Origin: CAYWNK01 sp047639615
GTDB taxonomy: Bacteria; Planctomycetota; UBA1135; GCA-002686595
Length of the DNA: 23,724 bases
Assembly: GCA_047639615.1 (NCBI GenBank)
Contig: JBLIOL010000043.1
Location: 1 to 23,724, forward strand
Direction: 5' to 3'
Position 1 is the first letter of the stretch, and every line of letters starts with the position of its first letter. Under the pieces are notes generated by a model, which ran no database searches, was not told where the DNA came from, and saw only the letters and a list, made by a program, of their open reading frames with translations. A program made the translations under genes and the position numbers. Shown piece after piece: positions 14,955-22,078 of this stretch.

Positions 14955-15518
14955 ATGCCGGCACGCCCACAATCGCCCCAAGAGGCGCAAATTGAGGTGA
15001 CGCAGCTCCTAAGCCGCGTCGCTGGGGGTGATGGTGAGGCCCAAGACCAGGTTTGGTCATTCCTGTATGAGGAATTGCGCAGCCAGGCCAGGCAACTGGC
15101 CGGCCCTCGGCGCAGCGCTGCGCCCCAGGCCACGGAGCTGATCTCCATGGCCTACGTGAAGATCAGCAAGGGACCGCGCGCCGCCAGTTGGCCCGACCGC
15201 AAGCACTTCGTGGCCTACGCGGTGCAAGCCATGCGCAACGCCCTGCGCGACCACCACCGTAAGCAAGTTCGTTCCAAAGACACCCAGCCCCTGGACGAAA
15301 TGATCGAGCAGATCGAAGCTCGGGTCGAGGGCGACCTCGACCACTTCTACGATGCGCTGGATAAGTTCCGCAAGCTCGACCCGGCCATGGCGCATGGGGC
15401 GGAGTTGCGCGCCATGGGATACGAGGTTCACGAAGTAGCCGATCTCCTTGGGCTCAAACTACGCACCTTCGAACGCAAGTTTGCGCGCGCGCGCGCCCAC
15501 CTCTACGGGCTGCTCTAA
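14955..15518 (+). CDS. ECF-type RNA polymerase sigma factor (TIGR02999-like)
   Basis: This 187-residue sigma-70-like factor directs RNA polymerase to specific promoters. The region-2 portion contains VTQLLSRVAGGDGEAQDQVW, LYEELRSQARQLA, the ATELISMAYVKI helix and FVAYAVQAMRNALRDHHRK, the layout of the sigma-70_X6/TIGR02999 group abundant in Planctomycetota and Acidobacteria. A helix-turn-helix of region 4 (YEVHEVADLLGLKLRTFERKF) ends the protein. I prefer the ATG at 14955, which has AGGTGA four bases upstream and gives the usual length. An ATG at 14886, with AGGAG three bases upstream, would add 23 unremarkable residues. The stop overlaps the kinase start by one base (TAATG). No membrane anti-sigma gene is adjacent; the kinase probably fills the sensing role. 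Confidence 0.88.
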   Translation: MPARPQSPQEAQIEVTQLLSRVAGGDGEAQDQVWSFLYEELRSQARQLAGPRRSAAPQATELISMAYVKISKGPRAASWPDRKHFVAYAVQAMRNALRDHHRKQVRSKDTQPLDEMIEQIEARVEGDLDHFYDALDKFRKLDPAMAHGAELRAMGYEVHEVADLLGLKLRTFERKFARARAHLYGLL

Positions 15519-18121
15519 TGCAGCCCAAACTTTGGCAAGAGGTCAACCGGGTGCTCGACCTGGTGGATGAGCTCCCCAAAGCGGAGCAAGATCAAAGCCT
15601 ACGCCGCGCCTGCGCAGGCAACGAACAACTCGAGACGGAAGTGCGCCGGCAGCTGCGGCGCATGGTCGACTGCCCGCAAGGCTTCCTGGATCTCGAACCC
15701 TTGGAGAGTGACCGCGAGGTGGCGCTGACACGGGACTCCGGCAGCGGCGCTGTACCGGAGGTAGATGCTGACTTCCGTGTAATCAGCGAGCTCGGTCGCG
15801 GCGGTGGAGGCGTGGTCTACGAAGCACAACAGCGTTCCCTGGATCGACGCGTCGCCCTCAAGGTCCTACGCCCCGGCTCCGACGATGACGGCCGGCGTTT
15901 GCGGCGCGAAGCCAAGGTACTTGGGGGTCTCAACGAGCCCGGTATCGCGCAAATCTACGACGTCGGCCAACACGGCGCATGGCCATGGATCGCCATGGAG
16001 CTGGTGGACGGCCACGACCTCGCCCAGGAGATCAGCCTGCAGCTGGGCATGGGCAGCGCTGGTGATGCTCCAGCCATCCTGCCCAGCGTCGACGAAGAGC
16101 ACTACCTGGCCAAGCGTCTGACCTTGGTGCGTGACGTGGCGCACGCCCTGCACGCCGCCCACGAGCTAGGCGTCATCCACCGGGATGTGAAGTCCGCCAA
16201 CATCGTGCTCGGGCGCAATGGAGTTCCCAAGCTGGTGGACTTAGGCCTGGCGCGCACGGCCTCTTCCGAGACCGTCACCGCCCACGACTTCCTCGCCGGC
16301 AGCGTACACACCATGAGCGCTGAGCAACTGCGCTGCGTCCCTCTGGATCGGCGCACAGATGTGTACTCCCTCGGAGTCGTGCTCTACCAACTGCTGGCCG
16401 GCCAGTTGCCCTTCCCGGGCCGTGAATCACCGGCGGTCATCGCCAAGATCCAAAGCGGCGTCACGCCCCTGCTGCGCGAGGCCAAGCCCAAGCTCTCCGC
16501 CGACCTGGAAGCGGTCTGCGCTAAGGCCATGGCCTTCGACCGCGGACAGCGCTACTCCAACGCCCTGGCCTTCGCTGAAGACCTGGAGCGCCTGCTCGAA
16601 GGTCGGCCGGTCAAGGCCCAGCGCTGGACCAACGCCTATCGCGCGCAACTCTTCGTACGCCGCAACCGCGCCTCACTCGCGCTGGCCTGCGGAGCTCTGG
16701 TGACCGTAGCGGCCCTCTTCACCTGGTCCTCCAGTCGCAGCCACCTCAGCGGTATGCGCGCGACAATCCAACAGGACGTGATCACCCTCGAGCAGCAGGC
16801 CGAAACCGGCATTGCCCGAGGCGACACCGTCTTGCTCGGATCCGCCATGAGCTTCGTGCGCCGCGTTGAGAGCGATCAGAACGCTCTCTCGAGCAGCCAA
16901 CTCAAGGCCCGCTCGGCGAAAGAGGAGGTTCAGAAGTACGCCCGCGAGGATTTAGAACGGCTCAAGGGGGTCATGCAGGCGATCCTCGACAACAAGGATG
17001 AGCTCCTTGTGGATGACCGCAAGGTGCATGAGATCCACTCTCGAATGGCCGAACTGTATGCCATCCTCGGCACTCAGCCGGACACGATTGCAGACGACCT
17101 CCCGCGCTTGTCCATCAGCGCTGCCGGACCTGGAATGAGCATCGAGCTCTTCGGCGCGCACCTGCTCGAAGGTGGTTATGAGGACACCCCCACCTACAGC
17201 CAAGAGGCGCCAATCGAGGAATTCCCGGTCATCCCCGGGCGCTATCGCATCGTGATCCGCGACGGTTCCGGCAGCACAGCTGAGCTGTCTCGCTGGCTTG
17301 GGGAATGGGGCCGACACTACGACGAGGGCCAAGTCGAGGTACTCCCAACCGGCACAGTCCTGCCGGGCATGGTGCGCGTGCCCGCGGGCAACCAGCGCAT
17401 CGTCCTTCCAGACAAGGACACCAGGTTCCGCTGGGTCTCCTTCCCGGTCAAAGCCTTCTATTTGGACGCCTACGAGGTCAGCAACGCTGACTACGCGCTC
17501 TTCCTAGCCTCCTTCAACGACAAAGGGGAACGCGATCGCCATACGGGCACCTGGTACCGAGAAGGCTCAGCCTTAGGCCACGTCGACTGGGCCGATCGTC
17601 CGATCGTGGACCTCGCCTGGTGGCAAGCGCGCGCCTACTGCGAGTGGGCCGGTAAGCGCCTACCCACGGAACTCGAGTGGGCTCAAGCAATGTCCGGTCA
17701 AGGGCCAGAGCCACGCCCATTCCCCTGGGGCAGCGACGCCGAGCTCGTCCCCGCGCTCACGCCCACGACTTCGACCAACTTCGACGGACTGCTCGACCCC
17801 AATTCCTACATGAGCCGCTTCCTCGCCGGCACACACCCCACACGCCACGAAACCGTCGATCGCACGCCCGGCTCAACGCCCATCTACCACCTGGCCGGCA
17901 ATGCCAGAGAGTGGGTAGATTGCGTGGCGGTCAACAGCTTCGACCAACGCATCTATCCTCTGATCACGCACAGGCGCATCAAGGGTGGGTCCTGGGACCA
18001 CACCGAGAACAAGCCCAGCGCAGTTAGCTTGCTGAGTCATGGGGTGGAGCCTGCGAACCCTACTTTCCGCAACGGATTCATCGGCTTCCGCTGCGCTAAA
18101 TCCGACCCTCGTGCCCAATGA
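15518..18121 (+). CDS. Membrane Ser/Thr protein kinase with C-terminal FGE-sulfatase domain
   Basis: An 867-residue Hanks-type kinase. The first 85 or so residues are the helical leader usual in kinases that follow this sigma class. The kinase domain (about 86-375) has GRGGGGVVY, VALK (Lys115), HRDVKSAN (His221-Arg-Asp223) and DLGLAR in place of DFG. All the usual catalytic residues are there, so it should be active. One membrane helix follows at about 386-404. The external part has a coiled-coil-prone region (about 410-530), then an FGE-sulfatase/SUMF1-like domain (about 615-863) marked by GKRLPTELEWAQA, FPWGSD, LAGNAREWV, IKGGSWDH and GFRCAKS. In similar proteins this domain is thought to be a sensor or ligand-binding module. 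The gene overlaps the sigma gene by 1 nt and the next gene by 4 nt. Confidence 0.92.
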   Translation: MQPKLWQEVNRVLDLVDELPKAEQDQSLRRACAGNEQLETEVRRQLRRMVDCPQGFLDLEPLESDREVALTRDSGSGAVPEVDADFRVISELGRGGGGVVYEAQQRSLDRRVALKVLRPGSDDDGRRLRREAKVLGGLNEPGIAQIYDVGQHGAWPWIAMELVDGHDLAQEISLQLGMGSAGDAPAILPSVDEEHYLAKRLTLVRDVAHALHAAHELGVIHRDVKSANIVLGRNGVPKLVDLGLARTASSETVTAHDFLAGSVHTMSAEQLRCVPLDRRTDVYSLGVVLYQLLAGQLPFPGRESPAVIAKIQSGVTPLLREAKPKLSADLEAVCAKAMAFDRGQRYSNALAFAEDLERLLEGRPVKAQRWTNAYRAQLFVRRNRASLALACGALVTVAALFTWSSSRSHLSGMRATIQQDVITLEQQAETGIARGDTVLLGSAMSFVRRVESDQNALSSSQLKARSAKEEVQKYAREDLERLKGVMQAILDNKDELLVDDRKVHEIHSRMAELYAILGTQPDTIADDLPRLSISAAGPGMSIELFGAHLLEGGYEDTPTYSQEAPIEEFPVIPGRYRIVIRDGSGSTAELSRWLGEWGRHYDEGQVEVLPTGTVLPGMVRVPAGNQRIVLPDKDTRFRWVSFPVKAFYLDAYEVSNADYALFLASFNDKGERDRHTGTWYREGSALGHVDWADRPIVDLAWWQARAYCEWAGKRLPTELEWAQAMSGQGPEPRPFPWGSDAELVPALTPTTSTNFDGLLDPNSYMSRFLAGTHPTRHETVDRTPGSTPIYHLAGNAREWVDCVAVNSFDQRIYPLITHRRIKGGSWDHTENKPSAVSLLSHGVEPANPTFRNGFIGFRCAKSDPRAQ

Positions 18122-18732
18122 CGGACGCCCCGACCTATCAGATCTCCATCGGCCTGCACATGCACAACGGGCTCAGCGCAGACGCAGGTCACATGGAGCA
18201 CCAAGCTCCATTCACGGAGGCGATACACAATCAACTGAAGCGCTACCTTCGGGTCACGAGCGATGGGCAGGACGGACTCCCCATGACCCGCGCCAGTTTT
18301 TCGTACACCACTTCCGGCATCTCCGACCCGTCCAGCGACGACTCCATCTGGGATCTCAAGCGCGAACAGGACCTGGCCGACGGAGTCAACCGAGCCTTGA
18401 GCACCATCTCAGCCAAGGGCACCGACCTGCGCGTACAATCAAGGAAAGGCGAGGTCAGCTTCGGATCCTGCTTCCCCAATCCGCGCACGGGTGAATGGGA
18501 GTTCTCACGCAGCTACAACCTGCAGATGAAAGCCAGCCAGGACAGCGAGTGGCGTGCAATCGACATCGCCGAAGCCACCCATAGCTACATGAGTACCCGC
18601 TATGGCCAGGGCCCCATCTCCAGCCGCGACCACCGTGCGCTGATGCAACTCTGCGACGTGCAACTGGTCGTCACGGTGAGCCCGGCGCCAACGGACACCA
18701 CGAATACACTCGGTATTTCTCCGCTCACCTAG
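18118..18732 (+). CDS. Unrecognised protein translationally coupled to the kinase
   Basis: I do not recognise this 204-residue protein. It starts at an ATG overlapping the kinase stop by four bases (ATGA), so it is almost certainly co-translated with it. It has no signal peptide and no membrane segment and is probably cytoplasmic. It opens TDAPTYQISIGLHMHNGLSA, with a conserved-looking Ser/Thr-rich middle (SFSYTTSGISDPSSDDS) and a final stretch LMQLCDVQLVVTVSPAPTD that resembles an amphipathic strand pair. The Ser/Thr-rich segment makes it a reasonable candidate substrate or effector of the kinase, but this is inference from position only. It ends 43 nt before the convergent glycosyltransferase gene. 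Confidence 0.75.
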   Translation: MTDAPTYQISIGLHMHNGLSADAGHMEHQAPFTEAIHNQLKRYLRVTSDGQDGLPMTRASFSYTTSGISDPSSDDSIWDLKREQDLADGVNRALSTISAKGTDLRVQSRKGEVSFGSCFPNPRTGEWEFSRSYNLQMKASQDSEWRAIDIAEATHSYMSTRYGQGPISSRDHRALMQLCDVQLVVTVSPAPTDTTNTLGISPLT

Positions 18733-18774
18733 CGGGCGTGGCGCGCATGCGCCGCGGAGAGCTGCCTAGCGCGG

Positions 18775-20520
18775 CTACTTGGGCGGCATTTTAGGCAAGG
18801 TCTGGAGCTCGAAGATCTCGAGCTTCGGACCGAAGTGCTCCGCCCAAAGCACGCGCCAGGCGCGGTGGTAGAGACGTACGTTCGACTCTTCCTGGTAGGT
18901 GAGCGGGTGCGGGATGCGGGCTGATTCGGGGTCGGGGCTGAAGGCCGCGCGGCGCAGGTGGAACCCGCGCATGCCCATCAGCAGATTGTGCAGGCCGGGA
19001 TGGGCGCGGCCACCCTCGTAGACTTCCATCACTGCCCAGCCACGCCCACCGAAGCGATGCATGTACGCCAGGGTCTTGGCCGTCATTTGATGCCAGAGCC
19101 CAGGGCCTCCGAGGGGCATGAAGCGCAGGTCGTAGGCTGCGCCCGGGCGTGCACTGCCGAGAACATCGCGCTGGTACGCGCTCCAATTCAACTGGCGCTT
19201 GCTCGCCATGGGCTTGTCCGCTTCGTCGCGTTGGTCGGATGCGGGCGTCTTGTAGAGCGGCAGCACCGTTGGGCGCAGGAGCCAAACCGGACTCGGCCTG
19301 CCGACCGCATCGGAGTCCACGGTTTCAGCGACCCAGGCGCCGGCCTCCGCAATCGTGCTCGGCGCCTGGCGCAGTTGCGTGAGGCGGCCAGCCACCGAGA
19401 GGGACACGAGGAATAGAGCTGCAAAGGCCAGAGCCGCCAGGCGCGGTGCGCGGCTTGCCAGGCGTGCGCCTCCCCAGGCGATCAGGATCGCCACAAATGG
19501 CAAGAGCGGCAAGAGGAAGCGTTCGTAGGAGCGCGCGTAGGCACACACGACCAAGGAATAGGGCAGCACAAAGGCGAGCACTACCCAGAGTTGGCGCGAG
19601 GCAAGCGGGCCAGCGTTGCGGCGCAGCCTGGAGAGGCAAGCCCCGAGCAATGCCAGCGCCCCACCCACGGCCAGGACCGGATCCCAAGACCACAGGGACC
19701 AACCCAACACCGCCAGTCCCTTTCCATTCATCAGGCTAAGCATGATCCGGTGCCCGCCTAGGTTGACCTCGTTGTCTTGGACGAACAAAGAGGCGGAGAC
19801 GAATATGAACGGGTAGGCCAGAACCAGCGCGAGCACTAACCCAAGCACCGGCAGCAGCAGCATGGCGTGCATCTTGGTCGTCGCGCGATACTGTCCGATG
19901 AAATGGGCCAGCAACACGGCGAAACCCAGGGATGCGCAGCTCTGCAGGGTCGCTATGGACAGGGCACCGAAGAGGGTCACGAGCAGGTAGCGGCCCAAAC
20001 TCGCGCGCTCTGCCAGGAGTACGCAGGCCCAGACCGTTAGCACCGATAGGCCGGCGGCGGCGCCGTGCGGCCGCGCCTGGGTGCCAAAGTGAATCGCTAG
20101 ATGACAGGTCGCCATCAAAGCAGCTGCGCCCAAAGCCCATGGATCGCTCAGGAAACGCCGGCCCAAGAGGAAGGTGCCGACTATCAAGAGCAGCGACATC
20201 CACGCCACCGTATAGCGCACGCGCAGCACGCTATCGCTGGCAGCGGCCAAGTGCTCTTCGATGGGAGCGTCCGCAGCCGGTAGCGGAGCAGGATCGCTGC
20301 CCATCACGGTCAAGTAGGCCGGCAAGAGCGGGTACTTGGCCCAGTCCATGCTGTCTTCGGGATGCTCCGCATCCTCCTCGATCAGACGAACCTGAACAGA
20401 TATGTGCGCATCAGGCTCGACCACCAGCGGAAGCAGGTAGTTGAGCCCTGGAAAACGTAGGGCGGCGGCAAGCAATACCAAGACGCCTAGGCATGGCAGT
20501 GCCAATAGCGAGCGAGTCAT
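18775..20520 (-). CDS. GT-C fold membrane glycosyltransferase (PMT/ArnT-like)
   Basis: The 581-residue product has about ten to eleven hydrophobic helices followed by a soluble C-terminal part of roughly 190 residues, the architecture of GT-C glycosyltransferases (GT39/ArnT/PMT-like) that use polyprenyl-linked sugars at the outer face of the membrane. The first external loop carries EPDAH (about residues 35-39), where these enzymes keep an acidic catalytic residue. A YARSYERFLLPLLPFVAILIAWG block near residue 330 is typical of late helices. The gene begins 12 nt after the pseudouridine synthase gene, suggesting co-transcription. The acceptor (protein, lipid A or polysaccharide) cannot be told from the sequence. 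Confidence 0.75.
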   Translation of the reverse strand: MTRSLLALPCLGVLVLLAAALRFPGLNYLLPLVVEPDAHISVQVRLIEEDAEHPEDSMDWAKYPLLPAYLTVMGSDPAPLPAADAPIEEHLAAASDSVLRVRYTVAWMSLLLIVGTFLLGRRFLSDPWALGAAALMATCHLAIHFGTQARPHGAAAGLSVLTVWACVLLAERASLGRYLLVTLFGALSIATLQSCASLGFAVLLAHFIGQYRATTKMHAMLLLPVLGLVLALVLAYPFIFVSASLFVQDNEVNLGGHRIMLSLMNGKGLAVLGWSLWSWDPVLAVGGALALLGACLSRLRRNAGPLASRQLWVVLAFVLPYSLVVCAYARSYERFLLPLLPFVAILIAWGGARLASRAPRLAALAFAALFLVSLSVAGRLTQLRQAPSTIAEAGAWVAETVDSDAVGRPSPVWLLRPTVLPLYKTPASDQRDEADKPMASKRQLNWSAYQRDVLGSARPGAAYDLRFMPLGGPGLWHQMTAKTLAYMHRFGGRGWAVMEVYEGGRAHPGLHNLLMGMRGFHLRRAAFSPDPESARIPHPLTYQEESNVRLYHRAWRVLWAEHFGPKLEIFELQTLPKMPPK

Positions 20521-20532
20521 CTTGGCGTCAGC

Positions 20533-21594
20533 CTAGCCCATTTTCGATTCGACGAAGGCCTGAAGATCAGCGGCCAAGGGGCTTTGCACCACAACGCGCT
20601 CACCGTCTCCGGGCGAGTTGAACGCGATCCGATGATGGTGCAAGGCCTGACGCGGCAACTCGAGCAGTGCATAGTCCGCTTCCGTCAGTCGTCGCTCAGC
20701 CGCGTGAATGAACATCTCATCGTCCGGCCCATAGAGCTTATCGCCCACGATGGGGTAACCGATGGCTGATAGGTGCAGGCGAATCTGGTGCTGGCGGCCG
20801 GTGAATAGTCGGCACTCGAGGAGCGCATAATTCCCCATGCGCTCGCGCACCACGAAGTCCGTGCGCGCCTCCACGCCATCGCCGCGCACGGCCATCTTGA
20901 GACGGATGTGGCTGGCGGTTGATGGCGCGATGGGAAATCGAATCGAGCCGTCATCTTGCTCTGGATTGCCCCACACCACCGCCAGGTAGGTCTTGTCCAC
21001 CAGGTGTGCTTCGAACTGCCGGCGCAGCTCGCGGTGGTCGGCTTGGCCCTTACCCACGAGCACGACCCCGCTGGTTTCGCGGTCCAAGCGATGGCCCAAG
21101 CGCGGCGCTTCGCCGAGGCTCTGGATCTCGTCCTTGAAGTGCGCGTGCACGCGTTGGATCAAGGTGTCCGTGTGGTGCCGGCCGCTGGGGTGAACCGCCA
21201 CGTTGGCGGGCTTGTTGACGGCGATCACGCCGCCGCCCTCGTAGAGAATGTCCAGGGGCTGCGCATTGCCGTCGTAGACGGGCAGGCGCAGGTCCTCGGG
21301 AATCACCACGATAACCTTGGTGCCCTGGCCGACGCGGCGCCCGGGCCGGCGCTCGACCTTGCGCACGCCAGTGCCCTGTGGATGGTCGGGCGTGGCCGCA
21401 TCCAGGAACACGTAGCCGTCGCGCACGAGGGCCTGAATCGACGTACGTGAGCGCCAGGTCAGGTGCGCGGCAAGGAAGTGATCCAAGCGCATCAGGAAGC
21501 CGGCCGCCTTCTCCTGGAAGAAGCTGCCGTCGACTTCGATCAGCACTTCCTCCGGGGTCTCGGTGAGGTCGCGGTCCTTAGGGAAAAAGCCCAT
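20533..21594 (-). CDS. RluA-family pseudouridine synthase (RluD/RluC-like)
   Basis: This 353-residue enzyme isomerises uridine to pseudouridine, probably in 23S rRNA. An S4-like RNA-binding domain occupies about residues 36-110 (RLDHFLAAHL; LVRDGYVFLD). The catalytic domain follows: ILYEGGGVIAVNKPANVAVH, the motif HRLDRETSGVVL with catalytic Asp171, and GRQHQIRLHLSAIGYPIVGD. The length is normal for the S4-containing RluC/RluD group. The target position cannot be assigned without phylogeny. It lies downstream of rpsU on the same strand (106 nt gap) and just upstream of the GT-C gene. Confidence 0.94.
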   Translation of the reverse strand: MGFFPKDRDLTETPEEVLIEVDGSFFQEKAAGFLMRLDHFLAAHLTWRSRTSIQALVRDGYVFLDAATPDHPQGTGVRKVERRPGRRVGQGTKVIVVIPEDLRLPVYDGNAQPLDILYEGGGVIAVNKPANVAVHPSGRHHTDTLIQRVHAHFKDEIQSLGEAPRLGHRLDRETSGVVLVGKGQADHRELRRQFEAHLVDKTYLAVVWGNPEQDDGSIRFPIAPSTASHIRLKMAVRGDGVEARTDFVVRERMGNYALLECRLFTGRQHQIRLHLSAIGYPIVGDKLYGPDDEMFIHAAERRLTEADYALLELPRQALHHHRIAFNSPGDGERVVVQSPLAADLQAFVESKMG

Positions 21595-21700
21595 GCTGCT
21601 ACGTTACGCGCCTCCACGAAGAACGCCCACCGGCGCGATGCGTCGATGGGCGAATACGGGCAGTGACGCCGAACTCAGCTGCTGAATTCAGCTACCAGTC

Positions 21701-21940
21701 TCAGCTGGTCGTGCGGCGGCGTGCGGAACGCCGGCGCTTGCGGTTCGGATCGTTCTTGCGGGTCGCTTTCTGGATCGTGCGTAGACGCTCGCGGCGCTCG
21801 CGACGACGGCGATCCGAGCGCTTCTCGTGCCAGGTACCGGCCTTGGCCAAGCGGAAGATGCCGCTGTAGTTGCACTGACGTTTGAAGCGACGCAGAGCGG
21901 CTTCGAGAGACTCGTTGGAACGGACGGCGACCTTGATCAC
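21701..21940 (-). CDS. rpsU: 30S ribosomal protein S21 (bS21)
   Basis: The 79-residue product matches S21: IKVAVRSNESLEAALRRFKR at the N-terminus, then NYSGIFRLAKAGTWHEKRSD and a very basic tail (RRRRERRERLRT; KRRRSARRR). S21 binds the 30S platform near the anti-Shine-Dalgarno end of 16S rRNA and assists initiation. The only start giving the family N-terminus is a GTG (21940-21938); no ATG is in frame upstream before the homology. The basic tail is longer than in E. coli S21 (71 aa). A strong Shine-Dalgarno-like sequence occurs 38 nt before the start rather than next to it. Confidence 0.93.
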   Translation of the reverse strand: MIKVAVRSNESLEAALRRFKRQCNYSGIFRLAKAGTWHEKRSDRRRRERRERLRTIQKATRKNDPNRKRRRSARRRTTS

Positions 21941-21965
21941 TTGGACACGATAAGTACGGGGACTG

Positions 21966-21987
21966 GGACTGCGTAAAGTCCTCCTGG
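21966..21987 (-). promoter_or_regulatory. rpsU: Displaced Shine-Dalgarno and hairpin in the rpsU leader
   Basis: On the minus strand AGGAGGA (21985-21979), a near-perfect anti-Shine-Dalgarno complement, runs into a hairpin GGACT (21981-21977) / AGTCC (21970-21966) with a 6-nt loop. No start codon lies within normal spacing, and rpsU begins 38 nt further on. It could control S21 synthesis by binding 30S subunits or S21 itself. This is inference. Confidence 0.3.
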
Positions 21988-22003
21988 AATCGGAGGGCCA
22001 AAG

Positions 22004-22032
22004 AAGGTAGCGAGGCTCCCGCTCAGGCGCAA
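22004..22032 (-). promoter_or_regulatory. rpsU: Weak candidate promoter for rpsU
   Basis: On the minus strand TTGCGC (22032-22027) and TACCTT (22009-22004) are 17 bp apart. Each matches only half of the consensus, but the spacing is ideal and the position gives a leader of about 55-60 nt that begins just before the AGGAGGA hairpin. Confidence 0.25.
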
Positions 22033-22078
22033 TTTATTGGCGGTGGAATTCGGGACTCCCCGCTGCCATGCTTCCGCT

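Noticed and set aside
18733..18774. GC-rich palindromic stretch (GGCGC and GCGCC around GCAT) as a bidirectional terminator
   Set aside because: It lies between convergent genes, but the stem is only 5 bp and there is no T-run on either strand, so a terminator call is not supported.
21681..21692. Perfect 12-nt palindrome GCTGAATTCAGC between rpsU and the pseudouridine synthase gene
   Set aside because: A palindrome of this length is expected several times by chance in 24 kb, and it has no T-run or neighbouring motif.
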